Shown: piece after piece, positions 8,318 to 16,352 of the stretch
How positions within the stretch are numbered: position 1 is the stretch's first letter
Layout: every line of letters begins with the position of its first letter
Notes under the pieces: generated by a model
The model's input: only the letters and a program-made list of their open reading frames with translations
Databases searched by the model: none
What the model was told of the DNA's origin: nothing
Program-made: the position numbers and the translations under genes
Assembly (NCBI GenBank): GCA_024641655.1
Contig: JAHECR010000004.1
Location: forward strand, 1 to 64,000
Length of the DNA: 64,000 nt
Direction of reading: 5' to 3'
Origin: Acidimicrobiaceae bacterium
Lineage (GTDB): Bacteria > Actinomycetota > Acidimicrobiia > Acidimicrobiales > UBA8592

Positions 8318-8880
8318 TGGGCACGATCACCTTGCTGCGCCACGGCCGAACCGGTGCCAATGCGCTCGGTCTGCTGCAGGGCCGTATCGACAATCCCCTC
8401 GACGACACCGGTCTGCTGCAGGCTGCCCGCGCTGCGGAGCTCATCGGACCGGTGACACGCGTCATTTCCAGCCCCCAGCTCCGCGCCCGACAGACTGCGG
8501 CGGCCTTCGGTGAGCCGGTGGTGCTCGACGAGCGATGGGCCGAGCTCGACTATGGCGAGTGGGACGGCCTCCCGATCGGTGATCTCCCACCGGGAACGTG
8601 GGACCGCTGGAAGGCCGACCTCGATCTGCGTCCTCCCGGCGGCGAGACCCTCCGCGAGCTCGGTGCCCGGGTGCGAGCGGCCCTCGAGGGGTTGGAGGTG
8701 GGACCTGACGAGGAGGTCCTCGTCGTCTCGCACGTGTCGCCCATCAAAGCAGCGATCGCGTGGACGCTCGGTGTCGACGATCGGGTCGCGTGGCGGACCC
8801 ACCTGACCACGGGGTCGTACTGCGCGGTTCGACTCGGCGGCGCTACTCCCGTCCTCACGGCTTTCAACGTCGTGCCCTGA
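8317..8880 (+). CDS. Histidine phosphatase family protein (phosphoglycerate-mutase-like)
   Basis: 187 residues with the branch-1 histidine phosphatase signature LLRHGRTG at the N-terminus (the phospho-accepting His), a second Arg in SSPQLRARQTA, the Glu of AELDYGEWDG and the second His in VVSHVSPIKA. This is a phosphatase rather than a glycolytic mutase by its short length; in mycobacteria such enzymes include glucosyl-3-phosphoglycerate phosphatase and acid phosphatases. The start overlaps the preceding stop (TGATG). Confidence 0.82.
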   Translation: MGTITLLRHGRTGANALGLLQGRIDNPLDDTGLLQAARAAELIGPVTRVISSPQLRARQTAAAFGEPVVLDERWAELDYGEWDGLPIGDLPPGTWDRWKADLDLRPPGGETLRELGARVRAALEGLEVGPDEEVLVVSHVSPIKAAIAWTLGVDDRVAWRTHLTTGSYCAVRLGGATPVLTAFNVVP

Positions 8881-8963
8881 CCCTGGCGGGCGCGTTCGTC
8901 GGGGGCCGGTCACCTGGCCCATGGTGACGCCACCGCACGGGACGGCGCCGGTACGCTTCGCGG

Positions 8964-10892
8964 ATCGAGCTGAGCTCCCGGATCACACGCGTTGTCGCTG
9001 CGACCCTTCTCGTCGCGCTGACGGTCGCCGGATGCAGCCTGGTCCCAGGCAGCGACGATGCCGCGGTCGTGGAACCCACGGCGACGCCTCAGCCGCGCAC
9101 CGCCGAAGAGGTCGCCGGCGCCTTCCTCGCCGCGTGGGCGTCGCAGGACTGGCAGGTCATGGCCCCCTACGTCCTGCGCGACGTGCAACCCGAGGTGCGG
9201 CTGCACCGTGAACTCTGGGACGCCCTGCGGATCCGCCAGACCGCGATCGAAGGCGCCGTCACCACCGTCACCGGCGCGGTCGCCCGCACCGACTTCACGG
9301 TTCGAGCGGCCCCCGACGGGATGGATCCCTGGGTCTACGACAGCTCGCTCGACCTGGTCGAGACCGCCGACGGCTGGGCCGTGGACTGGACACCACAGGT
9401 GATCCATCCGGCGCTCTCGGACGGTCGCAGCTTCGCCCGGGTCGACAAGACCCTCGACCGCGGCCGCATCCTCGACCGATCGGGCATCGCACTTCGCGCC
9501 GCCCGTGAGGTACGCCAGATCGGTGTCGTGCCCGGCCGCATCGAGGATCTCGATGGCGTGGTGACTGCGCTCGTCGACGCGCTCGACGTCGACGGCGACA
9601 CCGTGCGCGCCGGCGTCGCAGCGCCCGGACTCGATCCGAGCTGGTTCGTGCCGGTGGCCACCGTCGACCAGGACCGCTTCGACGAGGTCTGGCCCGATCT
9701 CCGCCCGCTCCCCGGGGTCGTCTTCCAGACCGTCGACGACCGCCAGTCGTCGGATCCCGACCTGGCCGCACATCTGCTGGGCACGGTCGGCCCCATCACC
9801 GCCGAGTTGCTCGCGAAGTGGGGAGAGCCCTACACCGCGGGCGACGTCGTCGGCCGGTCAGGGCTCGAGCTTGCCTTCGAAGCCCAGCTCCGCGGCCGCG
9901 AACGCTCCGAGATCCGAGTCCTCGATGCCGCCGGCAACCTGCTCTCGGTCCTCGAGAGCAGCGGCCCGCTGGTGCCCTTCGACCTCCAGACGACCCTCGA
10001 CCGCAAGGTCCAGCTCGCAGCCGAAGCCGCCGTCGCGCCCATCGAGTTGCCGGTGGCGCTCGTCGCGCTCGATGTGCACACCGGGGAGATCCGAGCCGCA
10101 GTGAGCCGCCCGCTCAACGAGTTCAACAGGGCGATCTCAGGCCTCTATCCGCCGGGATCGACCTTCAAGACCATCACCGCGACGGCAGCAATCGCTGCCG
10201 GCGAGACCGTGGACACGATCCTGACCTGCCCGGCAACGCTCGTCGCTGCGGGCTACCCGATACGCAACGCGGGGGGCATGTCCCTGGGCGAGATATCGAT
10301 GCTCACGGCGTACGCCCGCTCGTGCAACACGGCCTTTGCGGGCCTCGGCCTCGACCTCGGTGCCACGGCGGTCGCCGCAGCCGCCGCAGGCTATGGCTTC
10401 GACGTGCCCTACACCGTAGGGCTCGACACCGCCGGGGGGCGCTTCCCCGATCCGGTCGACGATGCCGAGGTGGCCGCCGCCTCGATCGGCCAGGGACGGG
10501 TGCAGGCCAGCCCGCTGCACATGGCCTCGGTTGCCGCTGCGGTCGCCGACGGCAGCTGGCGCCAACCGGTGCTCGTGACCTCGCCCGACGTCGCGCTGGC
10601 CGAGGTCCACGAGCCGATACCGCTGCCCGACGGGGCCGCCGCCGCACTCCAGGAGATGATGGCCGCGGTCGTCGCATCGGGCACCGGTGGCGCCGTTCGC
10701 TCGGTCGGGGTCCCCGTTTCGGGCAAGACCGGGTCGGCGGAGTTCGGCGACGACGATCCGCCGAAGACGCACGCCTGGTTCATCGGCTTCAGTGGGGACC
10801 TCGCCTTTGCCGTGATGGTCGAAGGTGGTGGCGGCGGTGGCTCGGTCGCCGGCCCGATCGCTGCCCGATTCCTCGTTGCGCTCGGCGGCTGA
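8964..10892 (+). CDS. Lipoprotein penicillin-binding protein (MecA_N/NTF2-like plus transpeptidase), probable non-canonical start
   Basis: Class B PBP making peptidoglycan cross-links. After a lipoprotein signal (VAGC, Cys24) comes an NTF2-like MecA_N domain (about 40-140), a dimerisation domain, then the transpeptidase with STFK (399-402), SCN (453-455) and KTG (588-590). No ATG, GTG or TTG exists between the in-frame TGA at 8925 and the GTG at 9069, and that GTG would delete the signal peptide. A TACGCT box (8952-8957) places a leaderless start at the ATC at 8964; CTG at 8970 is the other candidate. Resembles PBPs of the MecA/PBP2a and actinobacterial PbpA type. Confidence 0.8.
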   Translation: MELSSRITRVVAATLLVALTVAGCSLVPGSDDAAVVEPTATPQPRTAEEVAGAFLAAWASQDWQVMAPYVLRDVQPEVRLHRELWDALRIRQTAIEGAVTTVTGAVARTDFTVRAAPDGMDPWVYDSSLDLVETADGWAVDWTPQVIHPALSDGRSFARVDKTLDRGRILDRSGIALRAAREVRQIGVVPGRIEDLDGVVTALVDALDVDGDTVRAGVAAPGLDPSWFVPVATVDQDRFDEVWPDLRPLPGVVFQTVDDRQSSDPDLAAHLLGTVGPITAELLAKWGEPYTAGDVVGRSGLELAFEAQLRGRERSEIRVLDAAGNLLSVLESSGPLVPFDLQTTLDRKVQLAAEAAVAPIELPVALVALDVHTGEIRAAVSRPLNEFNRAISGLYPPGSTFKTITATAAIAAGETVDTILTCPATLVAAGYPIRNAGGMSLGEISMLTAYARSCNTAFAGLGLDLGATAVAAAAAGYGFDVPYTVGLDTAGGRFPDPVDDAEVAAASIGQGRVQASPLHMASVAAAVADGSWRQPVLVTSPDVALAEVHEPIPLPDGAAAALQEMMAAVVASGTGGAVRSVGVPVSGKTGSAEFGDDDPPKTHAWFIGFSGDLAFAVMVEGGGGGGSVAGPIAARFLVALGG

Positions 10893-10966
10893 GCCCGGCC
10901 ACCTGTGCCGTCGGGGCGCACCGGGGCGCGTTCGCTGTCGGCGCCCGCGGTTCGTAGACTCCGGGC

Positions 10967-11206
10967 ATGACCGATGTCCAGACAAGCCCGCCCGAGACCA
11001 AGCGCGACGAGGGCGACCACGACCGGTTCAGTCACTACGTGATCGGTGGCGGCGAGGCCATCATGCGGTCGGCCATCACCGGCGAGCCGGTCACCGCGCT
11101 GTGCGGCAAGGTTTGGGTGCCGAGCCGCGATCCCAAGCGCTATCCGATCTGCCCGATCTGTGAAGAGGTGCAGGCAGGACGGGATCCGAACCTGATCCAA
11201 CCCTAG
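10967..11206 (+). CDS. DUF3039 family protein
   Basis: 79 residues matching the short actinobacterial DUF3039 family, recognised by the core VTALCGKVWVPSRDPKRYP followed by CPIC. The three cysteines and their spacing suggest metal binding, but no function is known. TAGACT (10955-10960) lies 6 nt upstream of the ATG, so the transcript is likely leaderless. It sits alone between the PBP gene and the hydrolase gene. Confidence 0.85.
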   Translation: MTDVQTSPPETKRDEGDHDRFSHYVIGGGEAIMRSAITGEPVTALCGKVWVPSRDPKRYPICPICEEVQAGRDPNLIQP

Positions 11207-11291
11207 CGGCTCGCTTGCGCCGCCGAACCCGGCCGGCGCAGCGACGCGCGATCATCGGCTCCGTCACCGCGGGTTCTGCGAGGAGAGGTCA

Positions 11292-12011
11292 ATGGCTATC
11301 TACGAAGATCGCGCACTGCGCCTGCACTACGACATCGAAGGCGACGGGTTCCCGGTGTTGCTCATCGCTCCCGGCGGGATGCGCTCGACCAATGACCTCT
11401 GGCAACGGATGCCCTGGAATCCCCGGGAGGCGCTGTCGTCGTCCTATCGCGTGATCGGCATGGACCAGCGCAACGCCGGTCGGTCGGTCGGACCGGTATC
11501 GGCCGACGACGGGTGGCACACCTATGCCGACGATCAGCTCGCCCTGCTCGACCACCTCGGCGTCGAACAGTGCCACGTGGTCGGCATGTGCATCGGCGGC
11601 CCCTACATCGTGGGGCTGCTCCGGCGCGATCCGGCGCGCTTCGCCTCGGCGGTCCTGCTCCAACCGGTCGGTATCGACGACAACCGTGCTGCGCTCGAGG
11701 AGATGTTCGATTCATGGGCAACCGAGCTGGCACCACAGCACCCGACCATGACCGAGGCCGACTGGGCCGCGTTCCGCTCGAACATGTGGGGCGGTTCGTT
11801 CGTGCTCACCGCCAGCCCCGCTGAGGTCGCGTCGATCGGCACACCGATGCTCGTGTTGATGGGCGACGACCTCTACCATCCACAGTCGACGTCACGGCTG
11901 CTCGCAGAGCGGGCCCCGGCGGCGACGCTCGTAGAGCACTGGAAGGGCGACGACGATCTGGTCGAGACCGGTCGCACGATCCGGACCTTCCTCGCCACGC
12001 ACACGCCTTGA
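11292..12011 (+). CDS. Alpha/beta hydrolase with a cysteine nucleophile
   Basis: 239 residues with the alpha/beta hydrolase fold. The nucleophile elbow reads GMCIGG, so the nucleophile is Cys100 rather than Ser, as in dienelactone hydrolases. Asp192 or Asp193 (MGDDLYHP) and His216 (VEHWKGDD) would complete the triad. The oxyanion region APGG (27-30) is typical. Substrate unknown; Cys enzymes of this fold favour activated esters and lactones. A strong GGAGAGG Shine-Dalgarno lies about 5 nt before the ATG, unlike the leaderless neighbours. Confidence 0.82.
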   Translation: MAIYEDRALRLHYDIEGDGFPVLLIAPGGMRSTNDLWQRMPWNPREALSSSYRVIGMDQRNAGRSVGPVSADDGWHTYADDQLALLDHLGVEQCHVVGMCIGGPYIVGLLRRDPARFASAVLLQPVGIDDNRAALEEMFDSWATELAPQHPTMTEADWAAFRSNMWGGSFVLTASPAEVASIGTPMLVLMGDDLYHPQSTSRLLAERAPAATLVEHWKGDDDLVETGRTIRTFLATHTP

Positions 12012-12041
12012 ACGCGGCCGGCGATCACGTGGCTCGCGGCG

Positions 12042-13346
12042 TCACGACAGTGCCGCCCCGAGGTGCTGCTCCATCTGGGACAGGTCGATGCGGTTCAGCA
12101 GGTTCGAATACGTGAGCCACGCCGCGAGCGCGCTGATGTCGCGCACATGGGGCGGAAGGATCGCCGGGGGAGTGACCAGCCCGTCCTCGGCGAGCCGGGA
12201 GATGGTACCGAGCTCGTGGATCGCGAGCTTGCCGGAGAACAGCAGGGCCAGACGGTCGAGCAGCCCCCGCCGCACGGCGAGACGCATGAAGTCGTAGACC
12301 TCGAGGAAGCCACGGCTGTACACGAGGTCCTTCGTGAACGGGGGCCCTGTCGGTGTGCTACCTCGGAAGACCCGCACCGACGACGCCCAGGCCGCTTCGG
12401 GTTGAAGCCCTTCGTCGAGCAGCCAGCGGTAGACGTCGAGGAACGTGGCGCCGTCGGCAGCCATGCCGATCGCAACCATGCGACGGGTCACGCGCCGCAG
12501 TCGCTCTGGGGTCGACGACATCGTCGTGATCTCGGTGAACACCGCGAGCCCTTCCTGGGTCGCCGTCGTCGACGGCGTGCCCTTCGCCAGGAAGGTGCAC
12601 CACGGTTGGGCACGACCGTTCAACGTCGTGGCGACGTGCACCCAACCCTCGTGCACCTCCAGAATGCGAAGGTCGCGTTCGGAAAATCGAGCGTCTTCCC
12701 GCAGCTTGATGTAGTCGCCACCGGCTGCGGCATCGGCCACGATGCCGTCGTCGACGATGATGCGTACGGCTCCGGATCCGAAGACGGCGTCGAGGCGTTC
12801 GGTCAACATCTCGACGCCGGCGCGCGCGTCGTAGGTTGGGGGCTCGGGCGGCTCCCAGGCGCCGGAGTCGATGTTCGACAGCGCCTCGGTCATCACCGCC
12901 CCCAGGTCGGAGAGGGTCGGGCCTCCGGGGTGTACGCGGTCGTGGAGATGTCCGTACAGCTCGGCGGAGATCGCGCCAAACGCCGGCGTGCCACGCGCCT
13001 CGAGAAGATCGATGACCCGGAGGTACGCATCGACGCGGTCGGTCAGCAGCCGACCACCGGTTTCCTCGCCCAGCTCGGACTCGATGCGGCGGCGGAGCGA
13101 CCGCAGCCCGGAGCGCAGGTCGTCGGGATCAAACCGCAGCGGTCGGCGATCTCGGTAGTAGCCCTCGTCGACGGCTGGTTGTCGACCCCCGCCACCAGCG
13201 AAGAACTCCGCAGCGACGCCGTCGCTCCATGCGATCGCGTCGAGCACCCGGATTGGAGCCTGCAGCTCGACGAGTTCGTCGGAGAGCCGGCGCAGGGTCT
13301 GGGCGTGGGTCCGGGCTCGAGGCCTCTTCGACGGCACAACGCGCAC
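12042..13346 (-). CDS. DUF1704 / QEGLA-motif protein, HEXXXH metallopeptidase relative
   Basis: 434 residues. The DUF1704 hallmark QEGLAVFTE is at about 264-272, and 30 residues before it is HEGWVH (232-237), an HEXXXH zinc motif. The family includes vertebrate KIAA0895-type proteins known as tubulin tyrosine carboxypeptidases (MATCAP), so a zinc carboxypeptidase-like activity is plausible; bacterial members are often labelled 'flavohemoglobin expression-modulating'. The first 60 residues are basic and helical. The GTG at 13346 has an AGGGGG site 5 nt upstream; GTG 13337 is an alternative. Confidence 0.8.
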   Translation of the reverse strand: MRVVPSKRPRARTHAQTLRRLSDELVELQAPIRVLDAIAWSDGVAAEFFAGGGGRQPAVDEGYYRDRRPLRFDPDDLRSGLRSLRRRIESELGEETGGRLLTDRVDAYLRVIDLLEARGTPAFGAISAELYGHLHDRVHPGGPTLSDLGAVMTEALSNIDSGAWEPPEPPTYDARAGVEMLTERLDAVFGSGAVRIIVDDGIVADAAAGGDYIKLREDARFSERDLRILEVHEGWVHVATTLNGRAQPWCTFLAKGTPSTTATQEGLAVFTEITTMSSTPERLRRVTRRMVAIGMAADGATFLDVYRWLLDEGLQPEAAWASSVRVFRGSTPTGPPFTKDLVYSRGFLEVYDFMRLAVRRGLLDRLALLFSGKLAIHELGTISRLAEDGLVTPPAILPPHVRDISALAAWLTYSNLLNRIDLSQMEQHLGAALS

Positions 13347-13381
13347 AGTAGCCCCCTGCGACGCGCAGCGCCCCGGACGCG

Positions 13382-13418
13382 ACTCACCTTCGGCGGCATG
13401 GCTCCGCCGAAGGTGAGT
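13382..13418. terminator. Perfect 15-bp stem-loop between two minus-strand genes
   Basis: ACTCACCTTCGGCGG (13382-13396) is exactly complementary to 13404-13418, with a 7-nt loop. It lies between the end of the MauE-like gene (13537) and the start of the DUF1704 gene (13346). There is no clear T-tract on either strand, so it could be a factor-assisted terminator, an RNA processing element or an operator. Position and strength favour a role in separating the two genes. Confidence 0.55.
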
Positions 13419-13536
13419 GACGGTCGGCGCAACGGGTGCGCTCGGCGTCTGCGGCAAAGGTACGGACCCGCTCAGCGAGCCTCCAGGGTCTTTGGTCCTC
13501 GGTCGGGTCGTGGTCGATGGTGCCTGGAGGGCGTCC

Positions 13537-14478
13537 TTACGGGGAGCGCTGCTCGTCGCAGGTGCGGGCCCCGGCGATCGCAGCGCGGACCTCGGGCCAC
13601 GATTCGGCGATGACACGAACCGACACGGACCCGGAGGGGCCATCGACGAGCAAGAAGGCTGGTGACCCCGCGATGTCGAGGTCGTGCCAGGCCTGCGACG
13701 ACATGATCACGCGAGTGCGCTTCGGGGCCAGGCGGCGCAGCGCCGTGCGGTTCTCGACGTCGGCGTCCTTGGTGATGATCACGAGCTCGATCGCCGGGTC
13801 GGGTGGGTCGAAACCCTCGGCGAAGGTGACCCAGAAGTGACGGCAGGTCAGGCAGTTCGTCGACAAGAAGGCGAGCAGTGTCGGGTGGTCGAGCCCGCCG
13901 AGGCCGATGGCGACCGGTTCGTCGTGGATCGTGCGCCCGGCGATCTCGGTCGAGTGCAGCTGCCCGGGGAGCCGGTTCACGCCCGCGGCAGGTAGGACCG
14001 CACCATTGGCTGCGAGGAGGCGGAGCGCCGCACCCCCGGTGGCGCCAACCGCTACGAGGAGAGGAGCAGATCTCCAGCTCAGGTCGGCCAGCACCTGCGG
14101 CAGCGGCTCGATGCCAACGGCGGCGAAGGCACAGACGGCGAGGACGGCGTCGAGTGCCGCGTGGGCATGTCGCGGCGACGCCGAGCGCTGCCCCAGACAG
14201 CCGCACGACTCGACCCCGCGCCTGACGGCAACGACGATGAACGCCGCGAATCCGGAGTAGACGGCACCGACCACGACGGGCCACCACCCCCCGAAGGCCA
14301 TTGTCGCAACGGCGACAGCGAGCTCCCCGACGCCGAGCCCACGCACGAGCACCGCGTTGGAGGGCAGCCCGAGCGCGGCGGCGGCCGCTGCGGTGGCGCC
14401 GGGCCGGTGGATCTTGGCGACGCCGGCGACGACGAGGAGCAGACAGGCGACGATCAGGGGGCCGGCCAGCGCGGACAT
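13537..14478 (-). CDS. MauE-like membrane domain fused to a thioredoxin-like domain
   Basis: 313 residues. The N-terminal half has four membrane helices resembling the MauE/DoxX-type redox membrane domain and contains CGCLG between helices. The C-terminal half resembles an extracytoplasmic thioredoxin/TlpA fold with the CxxC site NCLTCRHFW and a cis-Pro-like GSPAFLLVD. Such fusions carry reducing equivalents across the membrane to secreted proteins or cofactors. TACCAT (14486-14491) lies 7 nt before the ATG at 14478 (leaderless), which fixes the start. A strong hairpin lies downstream at 13382-13418. Confidence 0.7.
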   Translation of the reverse strand: MSALAGPLIVACLLLVVAGVAKIHRPGATAAAAAALGLPSNAVLVRGLGVGELAVAVATMAFGGWWPVVVGAVYSGFAAFIVVAVRRGVESCGCLGQRSASPRHAHAALDAVLAVCAFAAVGIEPLPQVLADLSWRSAPLLVAVGATGGAALRLLAANGAVLPAAGVNRLPGQLHSTEIAGRTIHDEPVAIGLGGLDHPTLLAFLSTNCLTCRHFWVTFAEGFDPPDPAIELVIITKDADVENRTALRRLAPKRTRVIMSSQAWHDLDIAGSPAFLLVDGPSGSVSVRVIAESWPEVRAAIAGARTCDEQRSP

Positions 14479-14536
14479 CGCCTCGATGGTAGCGGCGAAG
14501 CTGGTTCCGACCCGACGGGCGGCGGCGCGGCGGGGG

Positions 14537-15190
14537 TCAGGCCGCGTCGCCGCCGAGACGGGCTGCGGCCTCCGCCGCGGTGTGGCGCTGGTTCGCCCAC
14601 GCGAGGGCCCGTTGGGCCACCGCCCCTTCGATGCGCCACAGCGCCAGTTGCCGCTCGGCGGCATCGAGGTTCTCGCCGAGCTCGAGAAGGGTGAGCGCCA
14701 GCCGACGGGCCTTGCCCTCGCCATCGGATGCGGCATGCAGCTGCGCCCGCTGCCAGTCACCGTGACGCTGCTGCAACGCTTCGGGAAGGCGCTTGAGCTG
14801 CCCCTGCGTGAGCGGGGGAGCGAACCGACGAACGTGGAGGGTCTCGTGGTCGCGCCGCGCCAGACCGAACTGGCAGAGGCGGTCGAGCGAGCGGCTGAAG
14901 GGCCCCTGGCGCCCCGTCTTCATGCCCAGCCCGAGCGCTCCGGCGGTGTCGGCCAACGGGAGGTCGAAGCCCTCGGGATGATCGTCGAAACCATCGGCGA
15001 GGAGCCGGAACAGCCAGGTCGTCGACGGGCCGAGAATGCCCAACCAGTACGTCTCGACGTAGCGGCTCCGGGGATCGTGTCCGAGCGCGTCGACGACGGC
15101 ATCGAGCCAGGGTTCGACACGGAGTTCGTGCGGTGCCCGCACGGGGGTGCTCGTCGGGGAGGGAGCTGGTGATCGAGTCGGGGCGGTCAT
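14537..15190 (-). CDS. Conserved hypothetical protein, probably cytoplasmic
   Basis: About 217 residues with no signal or membrane helix; rich in Arg, His, Leu and Trp. It contains ETYWLGILGPSTTWLFR and a C-terminal region of amphipathic helices. The pattern is shared with unnamed actinobacterial proteins as far as I recall, with no assigned role. Two in-frame ATGs exist (15196 and 15190). The AAAGGAAG site is better spaced for 15190. Transcription should start from the promoter at 15281-15309, giving a leader of about 80 nt. Confidence 0.6.
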   Translation of the reverse strand: MTAPTRSPAPSPTSTPVRAPHELRVEPWLDAVVDALGHDPRSRYVETYWLGILGPSTTWLFRLLADGFDDHPEGFDLPLADTAGALGLGMKTGRQGPFSRSLDRLCQFGLARRDHETLHVRRFAPPLTQGQLKRLPEALQQRHGDWQRAQLHAASDGEGKARRLALTLLELGENLDAAERQLALWRIEGAVAQRALAWANQRHTAAEAAARLGGDAA

Positions 15191-15280
15191 GAGCATTGCT
15201 TCCTTTCGGTGAGCGCTGGCGAGGTCCGGGTCGACCGTCGTCAGCGCGCGGTGGAGATGTGGGCCGGGGAAGCAGTCCAG

Positions 15281-15309
15281 ACCATAGACCGTCTTTCATG
15301 ATGTTTCAA
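15281..15309 (-). promoter_or_regulatory. Sigma-70-type promoter
   Basis: On the minus strand TTGAAA (15304-15309) and TATGGT (15281-15286) are separated by exactly 17 nt, in an AT-rich island (about 15296-15328) within otherwise GC-rich DNA. It points at the hypothetical gene starting at 15190/15196. Confidence 0.6.
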
Positions 15310-15443
15310 TATTTATCAGCAACTTATGTCCGGCCTCGCAGGCGACAGGCATGCTCGGGTCGGGCCCGAGTGCCTCTGGGGACCACGACGTCGTCGGCCG
15401 TTCGGTGCTCCACGCGACCCCTGGCGGCCCGTACCCTGGGAGG

Positions 15444-16253
15444 GTGCCGCCGCCAACACCGGACCTCGACCCGGGTACCGCCGATGCTGTGCGCGACGCG
15501 AGACGCCTCGTCGATGTGTCCCGCCGCATCGTCGTGCTGACCGGGGCCGGGATCAGTACCGACTCGGGCATCGCCGACTTCAGGGGGCCGAACGGGTTGT
15601 GGACGAAGAATCCCGCCGCCGAGAGGGCTTCGAACATCGCCACCTATCTCTCCGACCCCGAGCTGCGGCGACAGAACTGGGCGAGACGGGCTGCGGGTGA
15701 CCTGTGGCCCCACGTCGAGCCGAACGTCGGCCACGACGCGCTCGTCGCCTTGCAGGACCGGGGCATCCTGCACACGCTCATCACCCAGAACGTCGACGAG
15801 TTGCATCAACGCGCCGGGATCGAATCCGAGCGCGTGGTCGAGATCCACGGCACTACGCGAAAGGTCGCCTGCCTGGCATGCGAGTACCGAGACACCATGG
15901 AGGAGGTGCTCGTCCGGGTGCGCGCCGGCGAGGACGATCCTGCGTGTCCCCGCTGCGGCGGCGTGCTCAAGTCGGCAACGATCTCCTTCGGTCAGAGTCT
16001 CGTCGCCGCCGACCTCGCCCGCAGCGAACAGGCCACCCGCCAGTGCGACCTGATGATGGCGGTGGGGACGTCGTTGGCGGTGTTCCCCATCGCGAACGTG
16101 GTCCCGATGGCGGCCTCGATGGGCACGCCCGTGGTGATCGTCAACGCCGAACCCACCGACTTCGACCCGCTCGCCACGGTCGTCGTCAATGCGGGCATCA
16201 GCGACGTGCTGCCGACCATCTGCGGGCGAGGGGCTGCGTCGCCGCACCGCTGA
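15444..16253 (+). CDS. SIR2-family NAD-dependent protein deacylase (sirtuin)
   Basis: 269 residues. NAD-binding GAGIST...GIADFRG is at about 30-48, TQNVDELH (near 113-120) and the catalytic His in EIHGTTRK (about 135) follow, and the zinc site is CLAC...CPRC. VGTSLAVFP and VIVNAEP finish the Rossmann core. It would remove acyl groups from lysines using NAD. The GTG at 15444 is chosen because TACCCT (15432-15437) lies 6 nt upstream, indicating a leaderless mRNA. It is divergent from the hypothetical gene at 14537. Confidence 0.9.
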   Translation: MPPPTPDLDPGTADAVRDARRLVDVSRRIVVLTGAGISTDSGIADFRGPNGLWTKNPAAERASNIATYLSDPELRRQNWARRAAGDLWPHVEPNVGHDALVALQDRGILHTLITQNVDELHQRAGIESERVVEIHGTTRKVACLACEYRDTMEEVLVRVRAGEDDPACPRCGGVLKSATISFGQSLVAADLARSEQATRQCDLMMAVGTSLAVFPIANVVPMAASMGTPVVIVNAEPTDFDPLATVVVNAGISDVLPTICGRGAASPHR

Positions 16254-16284
16254 AGCACCGCTCCGGAGCTCGCACAAATGGGAC

Positions 16285-16313
16285 TTGGGAATATCCGACC
16301 AACTTGGTAGGGT
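16285..16313 (+). promoter_or_regulatory. Promoter with overlapping operator-like palindrome
   Basis: TTGGGA (16285-16290) and TAGGGT (16308-16313) are 17 nt apart. A 17-nt palindrome CCGACCAACTTGGTAGG (16295-16311, 7 of 8 pairs) fills the spacer and enters the -10 box, the position of a repressor site. The downstream gene is sulfur-transfer related, so a cysteine- or Fe-S-responsive regulator is a reasonable guess. Confidence 0.55.
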
Positions 16314-16352
16314 TTCGCACGGACATCACCGAACCGAATCGAAGGACGCCCA

